A stretch of 16,130 nt of DNA from Acidobacteriota bacterium (GCA_947465645.1 CANIBQ010000104.1:1-16130), one strand, 5' to 3'. Counted from the stretch's first letter, positions 1 to 7,162 are shown. Numbers and translations: made by a program. Notes: generated by a model not told the origin, from the letters alone.

Positions 1-1
1 C

Positions 2-127
2 GATGCCGAGCTGCTCCGCGAGGCCTTTCGCAATGCTGATTTCCTGCTCAACCATCTCGCGGGCGGGGAGGAACTCGCCGAGGGATGGTCGAAGGCCGAG
101 GAATTGCCGCCGGCCAGCCCCTGCTAG
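2..127 (+). CDS. C-terminal fragment of an unrecognised protein
   Basis: An open frame enters from the left edge and ends at TAG 125-127, giving the last 41 residues of a protein. The fragment begins DAELLREAFRNADFLLNHLA and continues into a Glu/Ala-rich tail ending ASPC. It looks like a charged amphipathic helix followed by a flexible end. I do not recognise the family from so short a piece. Codon use is GC-rich like the neighbouring genes. It is followed by a double palindrome that could serve as a terminator, and it is convergent with the exonuclease III gene. The only other frame checked here, frame 1, stops within 40 bases. Confidence 0.5.
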   Translation, partial: DAELLREAFRNADFLLNHLAGGEELAEGWSKAEELPPASPC

Positions 128-141
128 ACCGTTTTCCATTT

Positions 142-221
142 GTACGTAGTGTCCGGCTTCAGCCGGACCGTCGTGAAAAGCCGACGCCCACAAGGTCCGG
201 CTAAAGCCGGACACTACGTAC
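142..221. repeat. REP-like double palindrome (28-bp inverted arms)
   Basis: Arms at 142-169 and 194-221 are inverted copies that match at 27 of 28 positions. Each arm is itself a hairpin: GTCCGGCT-TC-AGCCGGAC at 151-168 and GTCCGGCT-AA-AGCCGGAC at 195-212. The 24-bp spacer is 170-193. Two hairpin units in opposite orientation is the usual architecture of REP/BIME-type elements. It fills the space between two convergent genes, so it may also act as a bidirectional terminator or mRNA-stabilising structure, although there is no T-run. Identification as a dispersed element is inference, because only this pair occurs in the window. Confidence 0.75.
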
Positions 222-239
222 GAATAGAAACTGCTCTAG

Positions 240-1043
240 CTAGAAGAGAGGTGACGGCGGAGTAGACGGACCAGGCGACGCGGGTTGTCCCAGGTCGAAC
301 GTCGCGATGACAGGGCCGTGGTCGCTGGTCCCGAACTCCCGCTGCACCACGCATGAGACCGCGCGATCGGCGAGCGCCTGCGACGCAAACACATAGTCCA
401 GGCGCCAGCCGATGTTGCGCTCCTTCATGTTGCGCCACGGCGCCCACCAGGTGAAGAGGTCCGCGTTGTCGGGCTCGAACCGCCGGTGGACGTCGACCAG
501 GCCGTGACTCAGAATGCGTTCCATCAACGCCCGCTCGTCCGGCCGCTGGCCGATCCCGTTCAGCTTCCGCTCCTTCGGATGGACGTCCATGTCGGTGAGC
601 GCGACGTTGAGATCGCCGCACATCACCAGCGGCTGTCCTGCCGCCTGGAACTCGGCGGCGTAGGCGTCCATCGCTTCCAGGAACCGCATCTTCGCCGGGA
701 AGTCCTTGCCGCCATTCGGGACGTAGATCGACGCGACCGTAGCCTGGGGCAGGCGCACCGAGACGATGCGGTGCTCGAAGTCGAATGGCGGATGGTGGAA
801 CGCCGGCCGCTCGGGATGCGACGCCTTTCGCACGTGCAGCCCCACGCCCGAATATCCCTTGCCGCCGTGCCAGTGGCACCAGTAGCCCTCGAGATCGCAG
901 AGCCACACCGGCAATTGGTCGAGTGAGGCCTTGATCTCCTGCAGGCACAGCACGTCGGGCTGCTCGCGCTCGATGAATTCCTGAAGCTGAGTCTGCCGCG
1001 CGCGGATGCCGTTGACGTTCCAGGTCGCGATCTTCACGCGCAT
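240..1043 (-). CDS. xth: Exodeoxyribonuclease III
   Basis: This 267-residue protein belongs to the Mg-dependent endonuclease/exonuclease/phosphatase superfamily and repairs DNA at abasic sites and blocked 3' ends in the cytoplasm. Visible motifs are WNVNGIRA near residues 8-15, LQEIKA with metal-binding Glu36, Tyr107 in the IYVPNG block, GDLNVAL with Asp144 and Asn146, RLDYVF, and the C-terminal SDHGPV with catalytic Asp241-His242. Length matches the family. The ATG at 1041-1043 leads directly into the MRVKIATW start typical of the family, but the upstream Shine-Dalgarno is weak. The last ~16 residues are Pro/Ser-rich and look dispensable. It is divergently arranged with the M14 peptidase across a 171-bp gap. 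Recognition is firm. Confidence 0.95.
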   Translation of the reverse strand: MRVKIATWNVNGIRARQTQLQEFIEREQPDVLCLQEIKASLDQLPVWLCDLEGYWCHWHGGKGYSGVGLHVRKASHPERPAFHHPPFDFEHRIVSVRLPQATVASIYVPNGGKDFPAKMRFLEAMDAYAAEFQAAGQPLVMCGDLNVALTDMDVHPKERKLNGIGQRPDERALMERILSHGLVDVHRRFEPDNADLFTWWAPWRNMKERNIGWRLDYVFASQALADRAVSCVVQREFGTSDHGPVIATFDLGQPASPGPSTPPSPLF

Positions 1044-1214
1044 CTAGTGGACCGTCCGGACTGATTGAGTAATAGTCACAACAAGCCTTCGAGCGCGATC
1101 TGCCGGCCGCGACAACGCCGGGGTCCCCGCCGCGCCCCGCGCGGTGGGGTGGAGCGGAGCGGCCGGTAGTAGTTCGGAAGTGACACGCCACTAGGTTACC
1201 TGCAGAGGGGCGTT
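1044..1214. other. Divergent intergenic region (171 bp)
   Basis: This gap separates the divergent exonuclease III and M14 peptidase genes and must contain both promoters. It is AT-richer near 1060-1085 and very GC-rich near 1095-1165. I see no -35/-10 pair good enough to call on either strand and no gene. The only clear signal is the Shine-Dalgarno of the peptidase, AGAGGGG at 1204-1210. Confidence 0.5.
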
Positions 1215-3911
1215 ATGATACGAACCTGCATGGTGACCCGAGCGCGCGCGCTCGTCTGCGCCGCCCTTCTTCTCGCCCTTGCGTCGACACGCGCCGGCAC
1301 TCAGCCGCACGGCGCGTCTCGAACCACGACGCCAGCGCAGCAGTTTGGCGCCGACATCGGCGACGACTACTTCCTGGCGACCTATTCGCAGCTCGAGGCC
1401 TACTGGAAGAAGCTCGATCTCGAGTCGAACCGCATGTCGCTCGTGGACATCGGCCGCACCGAGGAAGGCCGCACGCAGTGGATGTCGGTGATCACGGCGC
1501 CTGAAAATGCGGCGAAGATCGACCATTACCGTGAGATCTCACAACGTCTCGCGCGCGCGCAAGGTCTCACCGACGAACAGGCGCGCGTGCTGGCTGCCGA
1601 GGGCAAGGCGGTCGTGTGGATCGACGGCGGGCTCCACGCGTCGGAAGTGCTCGGCGCGCAGCAGTTGATCCAGACGGTGTACGAGCTCGTCAGCCGCAAC
1701 GATGCCGAGACGCTGCGCGTGCTGCGCGACGTCATCGTCCTCGCGGTGCACGCCAATCCCGACGGGCACGAACTGGTCGCCAACTGGTACATGCGCGAGA
1801 AGAATCCACAGCGCCGGACGACGGCTGGAGTTCCGCGGCTCTACCAGAAGTACGCCGGCCACGACAACAACCGCGACTTCTACATGGCGACGCAGGCCGA
1901 GACGATCAACATGAACCGGATCCTCTTCGAGGAGTGGATCCCGCAGATCGTCTTCAATCACCACCAGGCCGCGCCGGCGGGCACGGTGATGTTCGCGCCG
2001 CCGTTCCGCGAGCCGTTCAACTACGTCTTCGACCCGCTCATGCCTGTCAGTATCGACCTGGTCGGCGCCGCCATGCACAGCCGCTTCGCGGCCGAAGGCA
2101 AGGCGGGCGTGACGATGCGGAGCGGATCGACGTATTCGACCTGGTGGAACGGCGGCCTGCGGACGACGGCGTACTTTCATAACCAGATTGGGCTGCTGAC
2201 GGAGACCATCGGCCATCCGACGCCGATGGAGATCCCATACGTGCCCGAGCGGCAGGTGCGGAGCGCGGATCTGCCGTATCCGATCGCGCCGCAGAAATGG
2301 CGGTTCCATCAGTCGCTCGAGTACTCGATGACCGCGAATCGCGCGGTGCTCGATTTCGCCTCGCGCGACCGCGAGACGCTGCTCTTCAACATTTACCGGA
2401 TGGGAAAGAACTCGATCGAGCGCGGCAGCCGTGATACCTGGACGGCGCTGCCGCACCGGCCGCTCGGTCGCACGCCGGATCCCGCGTTTCGGGACGCCCG
2501 CGGCTATGTTCTTCCGGCCGATCAACCCGATTTCCTGACGGCCACCAGGTTTGTCAACGCGCTGCTGAAGGCCGGCATCGAGGTTCAGCGTGCCACCGCG
2601 GCGTTCAGCGTGAGCGGCCGCGATTATCCGGCCGGCTCGTACGTCGTCAAGACCGCGCAGGCGTTCCGGCCTCACGTGCTCGACATGTTCGAGGCGCAGG
2701 ATCATCCCGACGACATTCCGTATCCCGGCGCGCCGCCCCGGCCGCCGTACGACAGCGCGGGGTGGACGCTGGCGTTTCAGATGGGCGTGCGCTTCGATCG
2801 GGTGCTCGAAGGATTTGACGGTCCGTTCGAGACCATCAAGGGCATCGCATCCCCGCGGCCCGGCACCGTTGGCGGTGTCGAGAATCCCACCGGCTACCTC
2901 GTCAGCCATCAGAACGACGCGTTCATCGCGGTCAATCGGCTTCTGAACGCTGGCGAGCAGGTCTACTGGCCGAGCTCCAATTCCGGCGGCAGGCCGGGTC
3001 CGGTGGACCGGGCGGTGATGTACATCTCCGCCAGATCATCCACGCTGCCCATTCTCAGGAAGGCCGCCACCGATCTCGGCCTGGCGTTCACCGGCGTGGC
3101 GGCGCCGCCTGCGGCTGACGCCATGAAGCTGCGGCCGGTTCGGGTGGGGTTGTGGGACTGCTACGGCGGCTCGACGCCGAGCGGCTGGACGAGATGGCTG
3201 CTGGAGCGGTACGAGTTCCCCTTCGAGGTCGTGTACCCGCAGGCGCTCGACGCAGGCGACTTGTTCTCGAAGTACGACGTCCTCATTTTTCCTGACGGCG
3301 CGATCCCCGGCCCCGGCGCGCGTGGCACCGACGCCGATTGCATCGGCGCGAACAATGCGCCCGCTGAGTACCGCGAGCGGACGGGCCTGGTGACGGCACA
3401 GACCACGATTCCGCAGTTGAAGCAGTTCGTGGGCGCGGGAGGGACGATCCTGGCGATCGGGCGGTCCACGGCGATTGCGGAACACTTCGGCCTGCCGGTC
3501 GCCGACGCGCTCGTCGAGCAGCGCCCGGACGGTGGCACCCGTGCGCTCACGCGGGAAGAGTATTTCGTCCCCGGATCGCTGCTGCGCGTCACCGTTGACA
3601 ACACCACGCCGGTGGCGTACGGCTTGGGCAAAGAGGTGGACGTCTTCTTCGACAACAGTCCCGTGTTCCGGCTGGAACGTGGCGCCAGCGCGCGGGGTGT
3701 CAGGCCGGTGGCCTGGTTTGCCAGCGAGACACCGCTGCGCAGCGGATGGGCCTGGGGCCAGCGGTATCTCAACGGCGGAGTTGCGGTCGTCGAGGCCACG
3801 ATGGGCAAGGGACGGGTACTGCTGTTTGGACCTGAGATCAATTTCCGGGCACAATCGCACGGCACATTCAAGTTTCTCTTCAACGGCATTTATTATTCAA
3901 AGGCACAGTAG
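1215..3911 (+). CDS. Secreted M14-family zinc carboxypeptidase-like protein
   Basis: An 898-residue protein with a Sec-type signal peptide: arginines, then a hydrophobic stretch at about residues 12-24 with cleavage near ASTRAG. The M14 catalytic domain covers roughly 50-400. It shows zinc ligands His141 and Glu144 in GGLHASE, the NPDGHE motif at 181-186, substrate-binding HDNNRD at 216-221, a distal zinc His at 249 or 250 in FNHHQ, and catalytic Glu330 in LLTETIG. A middle beta-rich region follows. From about residue 639 a Rossmann-like, glutamine-amidotransferase-like domain runs to the end; the stretch VEATMGKGRVLLFGPEINF is typical of that tail in this family. It probably degrades peptides in the periplasm or outside the cell. 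The ATG at 1215 has AGAGGGG four bases upstream. An in-frame ATG at 1230 would also keep the signal peptide. The family is clear; the substrate is unknown. Confidence 0.9.
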   Translation: MIRTCMVTRARALVCAALLLALASTRAGTQPHGASRTTTPAQQFGADIGDDYFLATYSQLEAYWKKLDLESNRMSLVDIGRTEEGRTQWMSVITAPENAAKIDHYREISQRLARAQGLTDEQARVLAAEGKAVVWIDGGLHASEVLGAQQLIQTVYELVSRNDAETLRVLRDVIVLAVHANPDGHELVANWYMREKNPQRRTTAGVPRLYQKYAGHDNNRDFYMATQAETINMNRILFEEWIPQIVFNHHQAAPAGTVMFAPPFREPFNYVFDPLMPVSIDLVGAAMHSRFAAEGKAGVTMRSGSTYSTWWNGGLRTTAYFHNQIGLLTETIGHPTPMEIPYVPERQVRSADLPYPIAPQKWRFHQSLEYSMTANRAVLDFASRDRETLLFNIYRMGKNSIERGSRDTWTALPHRPLGRTPDPAFRDARGYVLPADQPDFLTATRFVNALLKAGIEVQRATAAFSVSGRDYPAGSYVVKTAQAFRPHVLDMFEAQDHPDDIPYPGAPPRPPYDSAGWTLAFQMGVRFDRVLEGFDGPFETIKGIASPRPGTVGGVENPTGYLVSHQNDAFIAVNRLLNAGEQVYWPSSNSGGRPGPVDRAVMYISARSSTLPILRKAATDLGLAFTGVAAPPAADAMKLRPVRVGLWDCYGGSTPSGWTRWLLERYEFPFEVVYPQALDAGDLFSKYDVLIFPDGAIPGPGARGTDADCIGANNAPAEYRERTGLVTAQTTIPQLKQFVGAGGTILAIGRSTAIAEHFGLPVADALVEQRPDGGTRALTREEYFVPGSLLRVTVDNTTPVAYGLGKEVDVFFDNSPVFRLERGASARGVRPVAWFASETPLRSGWAWGQRYLNGGVAVVEATMGKGRVLLFGPEINFRAQSHGTFKFLFNGIYYSKAQ

Positions 3912-3951
3912 TCAGGGAAAGAGCGCAGCGTACAGGGGATCGGAAATGATT

Positions 3952-3975
3952 CTCCGTGTCTCTGTGTCTCCGTGG
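3952..3975 (+). repeat. Three tandem 8-bp units, CTCCGTGT type
   Basis: CTCCGTGT (3952-3959), CTCTGTGT (3960-3967) and CTCCGTGG (3968-3975) stand in tandem in the 80-bp gap before the aspartate kinase gene. The stretch looks like a short dispersed repeat that is often mistranslated as ATETQRHGE-like peptides on the opposite strand; that recollection is not verified here. It creates an in-frame GTG at 3956, which would give the kinase a spurious N-terminal extension. Confidence 0.5.
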
Positions 3976-3980
3976 CCCGT

Positions 3981-3985
3981 GGAGG
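3981..3985 (+). promoter_or_regulatory. Ribosome binding site deciding the aspartate kinase start
   Basis: GGAGG lies six bases before TTG 3992 and nine before TTG 3995. No comparable site precedes the upstream GTG at 3956, and the later GTG 4001 and ATG 4004 are 15 or more bases away. A TTG start is therefore the best choice. Confidence 0.65.
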
Positions 3986-3991
3986 TCTTCG

Positions 3992-5395
3992 TTGTTGATC
4001 GTGATGAAGTTCGGCGGCACGTCCGTCGGCTCGGCCGAGCGGATTGCCCAGGCCGCGCAACTGGCGGCCAATAGCGCCGCGCAAGGACACCAGGTCGTCG
4101 TCGTCACGTCGGCCATGAGCAAGGTCACCGACGCGCTCATTGCCGCGGCGAAGCAGGCGTCGGCGGGACACTGGGATCCGGCCATTCGTCAGCAACTGTA
4201 CGACCGTCACAAGGCGGTGGCCGACGCCGTGATTGGCGGCGACCCGGTGCGGCATGCGGCCGTGCTCGAGGCGCTCGGCCAGCGGCTCGATCGTTTCGAG
4301 AAGCTGTGCTTCGGCCTGTCGATGGTCCACGAGTTGACACCGCGGCTGCTCGACGCCATCTCCGGCACCGGCGAGATGCTCACGGCACCGCTCCTGTCGG
4401 CGGCCATCGCGGCAGCCGGCAGGGCGTCGCAGCCGGTAGACGCGACCGAGCTGATCGTGACCACCGATCAGTTCGGTGGTGCGGAGCCGCTGATGGACGA
4501 GACCCGCTCGAAGACGCAGGCACACCTGCAGGCTGCGATCGCGAGCGGCGAGGTACCGGTGGTCACCGGCTTCATTGCCGCGACCCGAGACGGGGTGATG
4601 ACGACGCTTGGTCGTGGAGGGTCGGACTATTCCGCCTCCATCGTCGGCGCCGCGCTCGATGCCGATGAAGTGTGGATCTGGACCGACGTCGACGGCGTGA
4701 TGACGGCGAATCCGTCCGAGGTGCCCGAGGCGCGCACGTTGTCCGAGATTTCCTACAGCGAAGCATCCGAGCTGGCGTATTACGGGGCGAAGGTGCTGCA
4801 CTACAAGACGATCCTGCCGGCGTTTCGCCAGCGGATTCCGGTGCGCATCCTCAACAGCTTCAATCCGTCGCATCCGGGCACGCGCGTCAGCGTGGAAGGC
4901 GATCCGTCCGCCGCGGGGGTCAAGGCGGTCACCTCGATTCGAGGCGTGATCCTCGTCGCGATCAGCGGCACCGGGATGCAGGGGATACCTGGCATCGCGG
5001 CCAAGGCCTTCGACGTCGTCGCCGCGCAGCAGGCGAACGTGCTGATGATTTCTCAGGCGTCGTCGGAGAACAACATCTGCTTCGTGATCAGCGCCGCGGA
5101 GGCCCCCCGCGTCGTCACGGCGCTGCGCAGCGCGCTCGAGATGGAGTTGATGCGCGGGAACATCGAGGAGATTGCCGCGGAGCCGGTGGCGATCGTCGCG
5201 GCGGTCGGCGATCGGATGCGCGGCACCCCTGGAATTGCCGCGACCGTTTTCACCGCGCTCGGCAGCGAAGGCATCAACGTCATTGCGATTTCGCAGGGGT
5301 CGTCCGAGCGGAACATCTCGCTGGTCGTGAAGGAGCCCGAAGCGGCCGCGGCTGTGCGAGCGATTCACCGCGCGTTCAAGATGGACAAGGGGTGA
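3992..5395 (+). CDS. Aspartate kinase, ThrA/LysC-III-like, monofunctional
   Basis: Phosphorylates aspartate with ATP at the head of lysine, threonine and methionine synthesis. From TTG 3992 the protein has 467 residues. The kinase domain starts at KFGGTSVGS (residues 6-14), has TTLGRGGSD around 204-212 and TDVDGVMTANP around 231-241. Two ACT domains follow, at about 320-378 (GIPGIAAKAF, ISQASSENNI) and 398-463 (GTPGIAATVF, ISQGSSERNI). The paired SQxSSE signatures are those of threonine/lysine-sensitive enzymes such as ThrA, but no homoserine dehydrogenase domain follows: the gene ends and overlaps the sirtuin start. A second aspartate kinase of another type is encoded at 9498-10709. The TTG start rests on the GGAGG at 3981-3985. 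The function is firm; the feedback inhibitor is inferred. Confidence 0.92.
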   Translation: MLIVMKFGGTSVGSAERIAQAAQLAANSAAQGHQVVVVTSAMSKVTDALIAAAKQASAGHWDPAIRQQLYDRHKAVADAVIGGDPVRHAAVLEALGQRLDRFEKLCFGLSMVHELTPRLLDAISGTGEMLTAPLLSAAIAAAGRASQPVDATELIVTTDQFGGAEPLMDETRSKTQAHLQAAIASGEVPVVTGFIAATRDGVMTTLGRGGSDYSASIVGAALDADEVWIWTDVDGVMTANPSEVPEARTLSEISYSEASELAYYGAKVLHYKTILPAFRQRIPVRILNSFNPSHPGTRVSVEGDPSAAGVKAVTSIRGVILVAISGTGMQGIPGIAAKAFDVVAAQQANVLMISQASSENNICFVISAAEAPRVVTALRSALEMELMRGNIEEIAAEPVAIVAAVGDRMRGTPGIAATVFTALGSEGINVIAISQGSSERNISLVVKEPEAAAAVRAIHRAFKMDKG

Positions 5396-6162
5396 GTGAT
5401 CTCGAAACCCTCAGATCTCAGATCACGCGCGCGCGCCGTCTGACCGTCATGACCGGCGCAGGCGTGTCCGCGGCGAGCGGCATCCCGACGTTTCGCGGTC
5501 CGCAGGGTCTCTGGCGCGAGTTCAGGCCGGAGGACCTCGCCACTCCGGAGGCCTTCGCCCGGGATCCGCAGGTGGTGTGGGAGTGGTATGCCTGGCGCCG
5601 CGAACAAATTGCCGCCTGCCAGCCAAATGCAGCCCACGAAGTGATCGCAAGTTGGGCGAAGGGGGTCAGACCCCAAAACGACCCGTCGACGGGGTCAGAC
5701 CCCCTTCGCCGAACTTTCGTTATCACGCAGAACGTGGACGATTTGCACGTGCGCGCGGGTACGCCTGGCCTGATTCGGCTGCACGGTTCGATCTGGGAGC
5801 TTTCGTGCCTCGCGCGGTGTGCCGCTGGCGCCCGGCCGTGGCGCGATGAACGGGTGCCGCTCTCGCCCTGTCCGCCGCGCTGCCCGCACTGCGGCGGGCT
5901 CGCACGACCGGCCGTGGTGTGGTTCGGTGAATCGCTCGATCGGGCCACGCTGGATGCGGCCACGCAGGCGACGGCCTGCGAGGTGTTTCTCACGCTCGGG
6001 ACCTCGTCCATCGTCTATCCCGCCGCCGGACTCGTGCACGAGGCGCGGAGCCGAGGCGCGTTTACCGCGGAGATCAACGTGGAAGCGACGCCGGCGTCAT
6101 CGACCGTGGACCTCGCCATCCACGGCGCCGCGGAACAAATCCTTCCGCTGCTCAGCGAGTAA
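5392..6162 (+). CDS. cobB: NAD-dependent protein deacylase, class III sirtuin, with in-frame palindromic insertion
   Basis: A 256-residue sirtuin that removes acyl groups from protein lysines, releasing nicotinamide and O-acyl-ADP-ribose. NAD-binding GAGVSAASGIPTFRG is at 22-36, TQNVDDLH at 112-119, the catalytic base is His131 in LHGS, and the substrate groove begins PAVVWFGE near 173. Tyr66 and Arg69 in YAWRREQ match the YxxR pair of SIRT5/CobB enzymes that prefer succinyl or malonyl lysine. Zinc ligands are untidy: C164 and C167 form a normal CxxC, but the first pair reads CAAG (Cys143, Gly146), so C139 or C160 may substitute. Residues ~90-108 are encoded by a palindromic element at 5656-5709 and look inserted. 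The GTG at 5392 overlaps the kinase stop by four bases, with AAGGG just before it, implying translational coupling. ChdC follows 9 nt after the stop. Confidence 0.93.
   Translation: MSDLETLRSQITRARRLTVMTGAGVSAASGIPTFRGPQGLWREFRPEDLATPEAFARDPQVVWEWYAWRREQIAACQPNAAHEVIASWAKGVRPQNDPSTGSDPLRRTFVITQNVDDLHVRAGTPGLIRLHGSIWELSCLARCAAGARPWRDERVPLSPCPPRCPHCGGLARPAVVWFGESLDRATLDAATQATACEVFLTLGTSSIVYPAAGLVHEARSRGAFTAEINVEATPASSTVDLAIHGAAEQILPLLSE
5656..5709. repeat. Palindromic element inside the sirtuin gene, built on GGGGTCAGACCCC
   Basis: Arms at 5656-5674 and 5691-5709 are inverted copies matching at 18 of 19 positions, and each contains the 13-mer GGGGTCAGACCCC (5662-5674 and 5691-5703). The 16-bp loop is 5675-5690. 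The 54-bp unit is a multiple of three, keeps the frame open and encodes about AKGVRPQNDPSTGSDPLRRT. It falls between the helix NAAHEVIASW and the strand FVITQNVDDLH, where sirtuins normally have a short loop. A third copy of the 13-mer, as its reverse complement, occurs at 15937-15949. This resembles the protein-coding palindromic elements of Rickettsia in concept, not in sequence. Confidence 0.85.
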
Positions 6163-6171
6163 AATCGCTCT

Positions 6172-6987
6172 ATGCATAACCCGTTCGTTCCCGAAACCCT
6201 CGATGGGTGGAGCCTGCTTCATCTGATGTATCGCGTCCGGTGGGACCGCCTGCGCGAGATCAGCGCCGCCGACCGCGAACGAATGGGAGAGGAGGTCGTG
6301 CGGGCGCTGGCGGTGCCCGACGCCGGATCGACGGCGTGTGTCCAGGTGCTCGGGCACAAAGCCGACCTGATGTTCATCTGCTTCCGCCGCGGATTCGAGC
6401 AGCTCGCGCAGGCGCAGCTCGCGTTGTCAGGTACGGCATTGCACGACTTTCTGGAACCGACCACCTCGTATGTCTCGGTGGTCGAGCTCGGCATGTACGA
6501 GATGACCGCGAAAGTGCACGAGCAGCTCGGGGCGAAGTACAAGCCCGGGAGCGACGAGTTCGAAAAGGCCTTCGACGTCGAGATGGACACCCAGCGCCAG
6601 CGCGTGATGAGCCGGTTGTTCATCGACCTGCCGAAGGGCCGCTACGTCTGCTTCTATCCGATGAACAAGCGGCGCGGAGAAACGGTGAATTGGTACTCGG
6701 AGACCTTCGAGCGGCGCGCATCGATGATGCGCGAGCACGGATCGATCGGGCGGACGTATGCCGGCAAGGTGCAGCAAATCATCTCGGGATCAATCGGCTA
6801 CGACGATTGGGAGTGGGGCGTGGATCTCTTCGCCGACGATCCGCTGGTCTTCAAGAAATTGATTTACGAGATGCGGTTCGACGAGGCAAGCGCCAAGTTT
6901 GCCGAGTTCGGCCCCTTCTATACGGGGCTCCAGTTCGCGCCCGCCAGCATTTCTGCCTTCCTCAAAGGCCATGTCCCGTCGATGTGA
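6172..6987 (+). CDS. chdC: Coproheme decarboxylase (HemQ/ChdC), chlorite-dismutase family
   Basis: Converts Fe-coproporphyrin III to heme b by two peroxide-dependent decarboxylations, the last step of the coproporphyrin-dependent heme route. The 271-residue sequence has the dimeric alpha+beta barrel repeat and the family signature in its C-terminal half: YPMNKRRGETVNWY at 162-175, MMREHGSIGRTYAGKVQQII around 185-204, then EWGVDLFADDPLVFKKLIYE. Tyr162 corresponds to the catalytic radical Tyr145 and His189 to the proximal heme ligand His172 of the Gram-positive enzymes; the 27-residue spacing is identical. Length is slightly above the usual ~250 because of a short N-terminal stretch. It begins 9 nt after the sirtuin stop with no evident Shine-Dalgarno, so it is probably read by coupling. 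No other heme genes are in the window. Confidence 0.95.
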   Translation: MHNPFVPETLDGWSLLHLMYRVRWDRLREISAADRERMGEEVVRALAVPDAGSTACVQVLGHKADLMFICFRRGFEQLAQAQLALSGTALHDFLEPTTSYVSVVELGMYEMTAKVHEQLGAKYKPGSDEFEKAFDVEMDTQRQRVMSRLFIDLPKGRYVCFYPMNKRRGETVNWYSETFERRASMMREHGSIGRTYAGKVQQIISGSIGYDDWEWGVDLFADDPLVFKKLIYEMRFDEASAKFAEFGPFYTGLQFAPASISAFLKGHVPSM

Positions 6988-7007
6988 CGTGGAGGAATTG
7001 CGACGGC

Positions 7008-7054
7008 ATTGTGATCGCCTCGCATCACTTTGCAACATCCTCCCGGATCACAAT
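7008..7054. repeat. Perfect 9-bp inverted repeat ATTGTGATC / GATCACAAT
   Basis: ATTGTGATC at 7008-7016 and GATCACAAT at 7046-7054 are exact reverse complements, with TTTT beginning at the last base of the right arm (7054-7057). The position, 20 bases after the chdC stop, and the T-tract fit a weak intrinsic terminator, although the stem is AT-rich and the loop is long (29 nt). Alternatively the two half-sites are a looped operator for the next gene. Confidence 0.45.
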
Positions 7055-7139
7055 TTTCGTTGGCGGCGCGTAAGTTCTACCGGCTGAACACGAAACGCGC
7101 ACGACGCCCACGGTTGAGGTGAGGCGCGGGAATTGCTTC

Positions 7140-7162
7140 GGTCTCCGGTTACACGGGAGACC
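7140..7162 (+). promoter_or_regulatory. Hairpin covering the ribosome binding site of the HTH gene
   Basis: GGTCTCC (7140-7146) and GGAGACC (7156-7162) form a perfect 7-bp inverted repeat with a 9-nt loop. The right arm contains the Shine-Dalgarno GGGAGA (7155-7160) that serves ATG 7165. In RNA the stem would hide this site. In DNA the dyad could be an autoregulatory operator for the helix-turn-helix protein. Either role is inferred. Confidence 0.5.

Noticed and set aside
142..221. Possible CRISPR repeat pair
   Set aside because: Only two copies, inverted rather than direct, and no further spacer-repeat units.
214..1191. Long minus-strand open frame over exonuclease III
   Set aside because: Arg/Ala/Gly-rich shadow of the real gene in another frame, with no family motif.
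1539..2909. 456-codon minus-strand open frame inside the M14 peptidase gene
   Set aside because: Arg/His-rich composition typical of the antisense of GC-rich coding sequence; the + strand frame has all catalytic motifs.
3893..5368. 491-codon minus-strand open frame opposite the aspartate kinase
   Set aside because: Antisense shadow; begins in the sirtuin junction and ends in the tandem repeat.
4672..5391. N-terminal extension of the sirtuin across the aspartate kinase gene
   Set aside because: Arg-rich out-of-frame translation of the kinase; the sirtuin starts at GTG 5392 with coupling and normal length.
5656..5709. Assembly error or frameshift in the sirtuin
   Set aside because: The frame stays open on both sides and the motifs continue correctly, so a 54-bp in-frame element explains it better.
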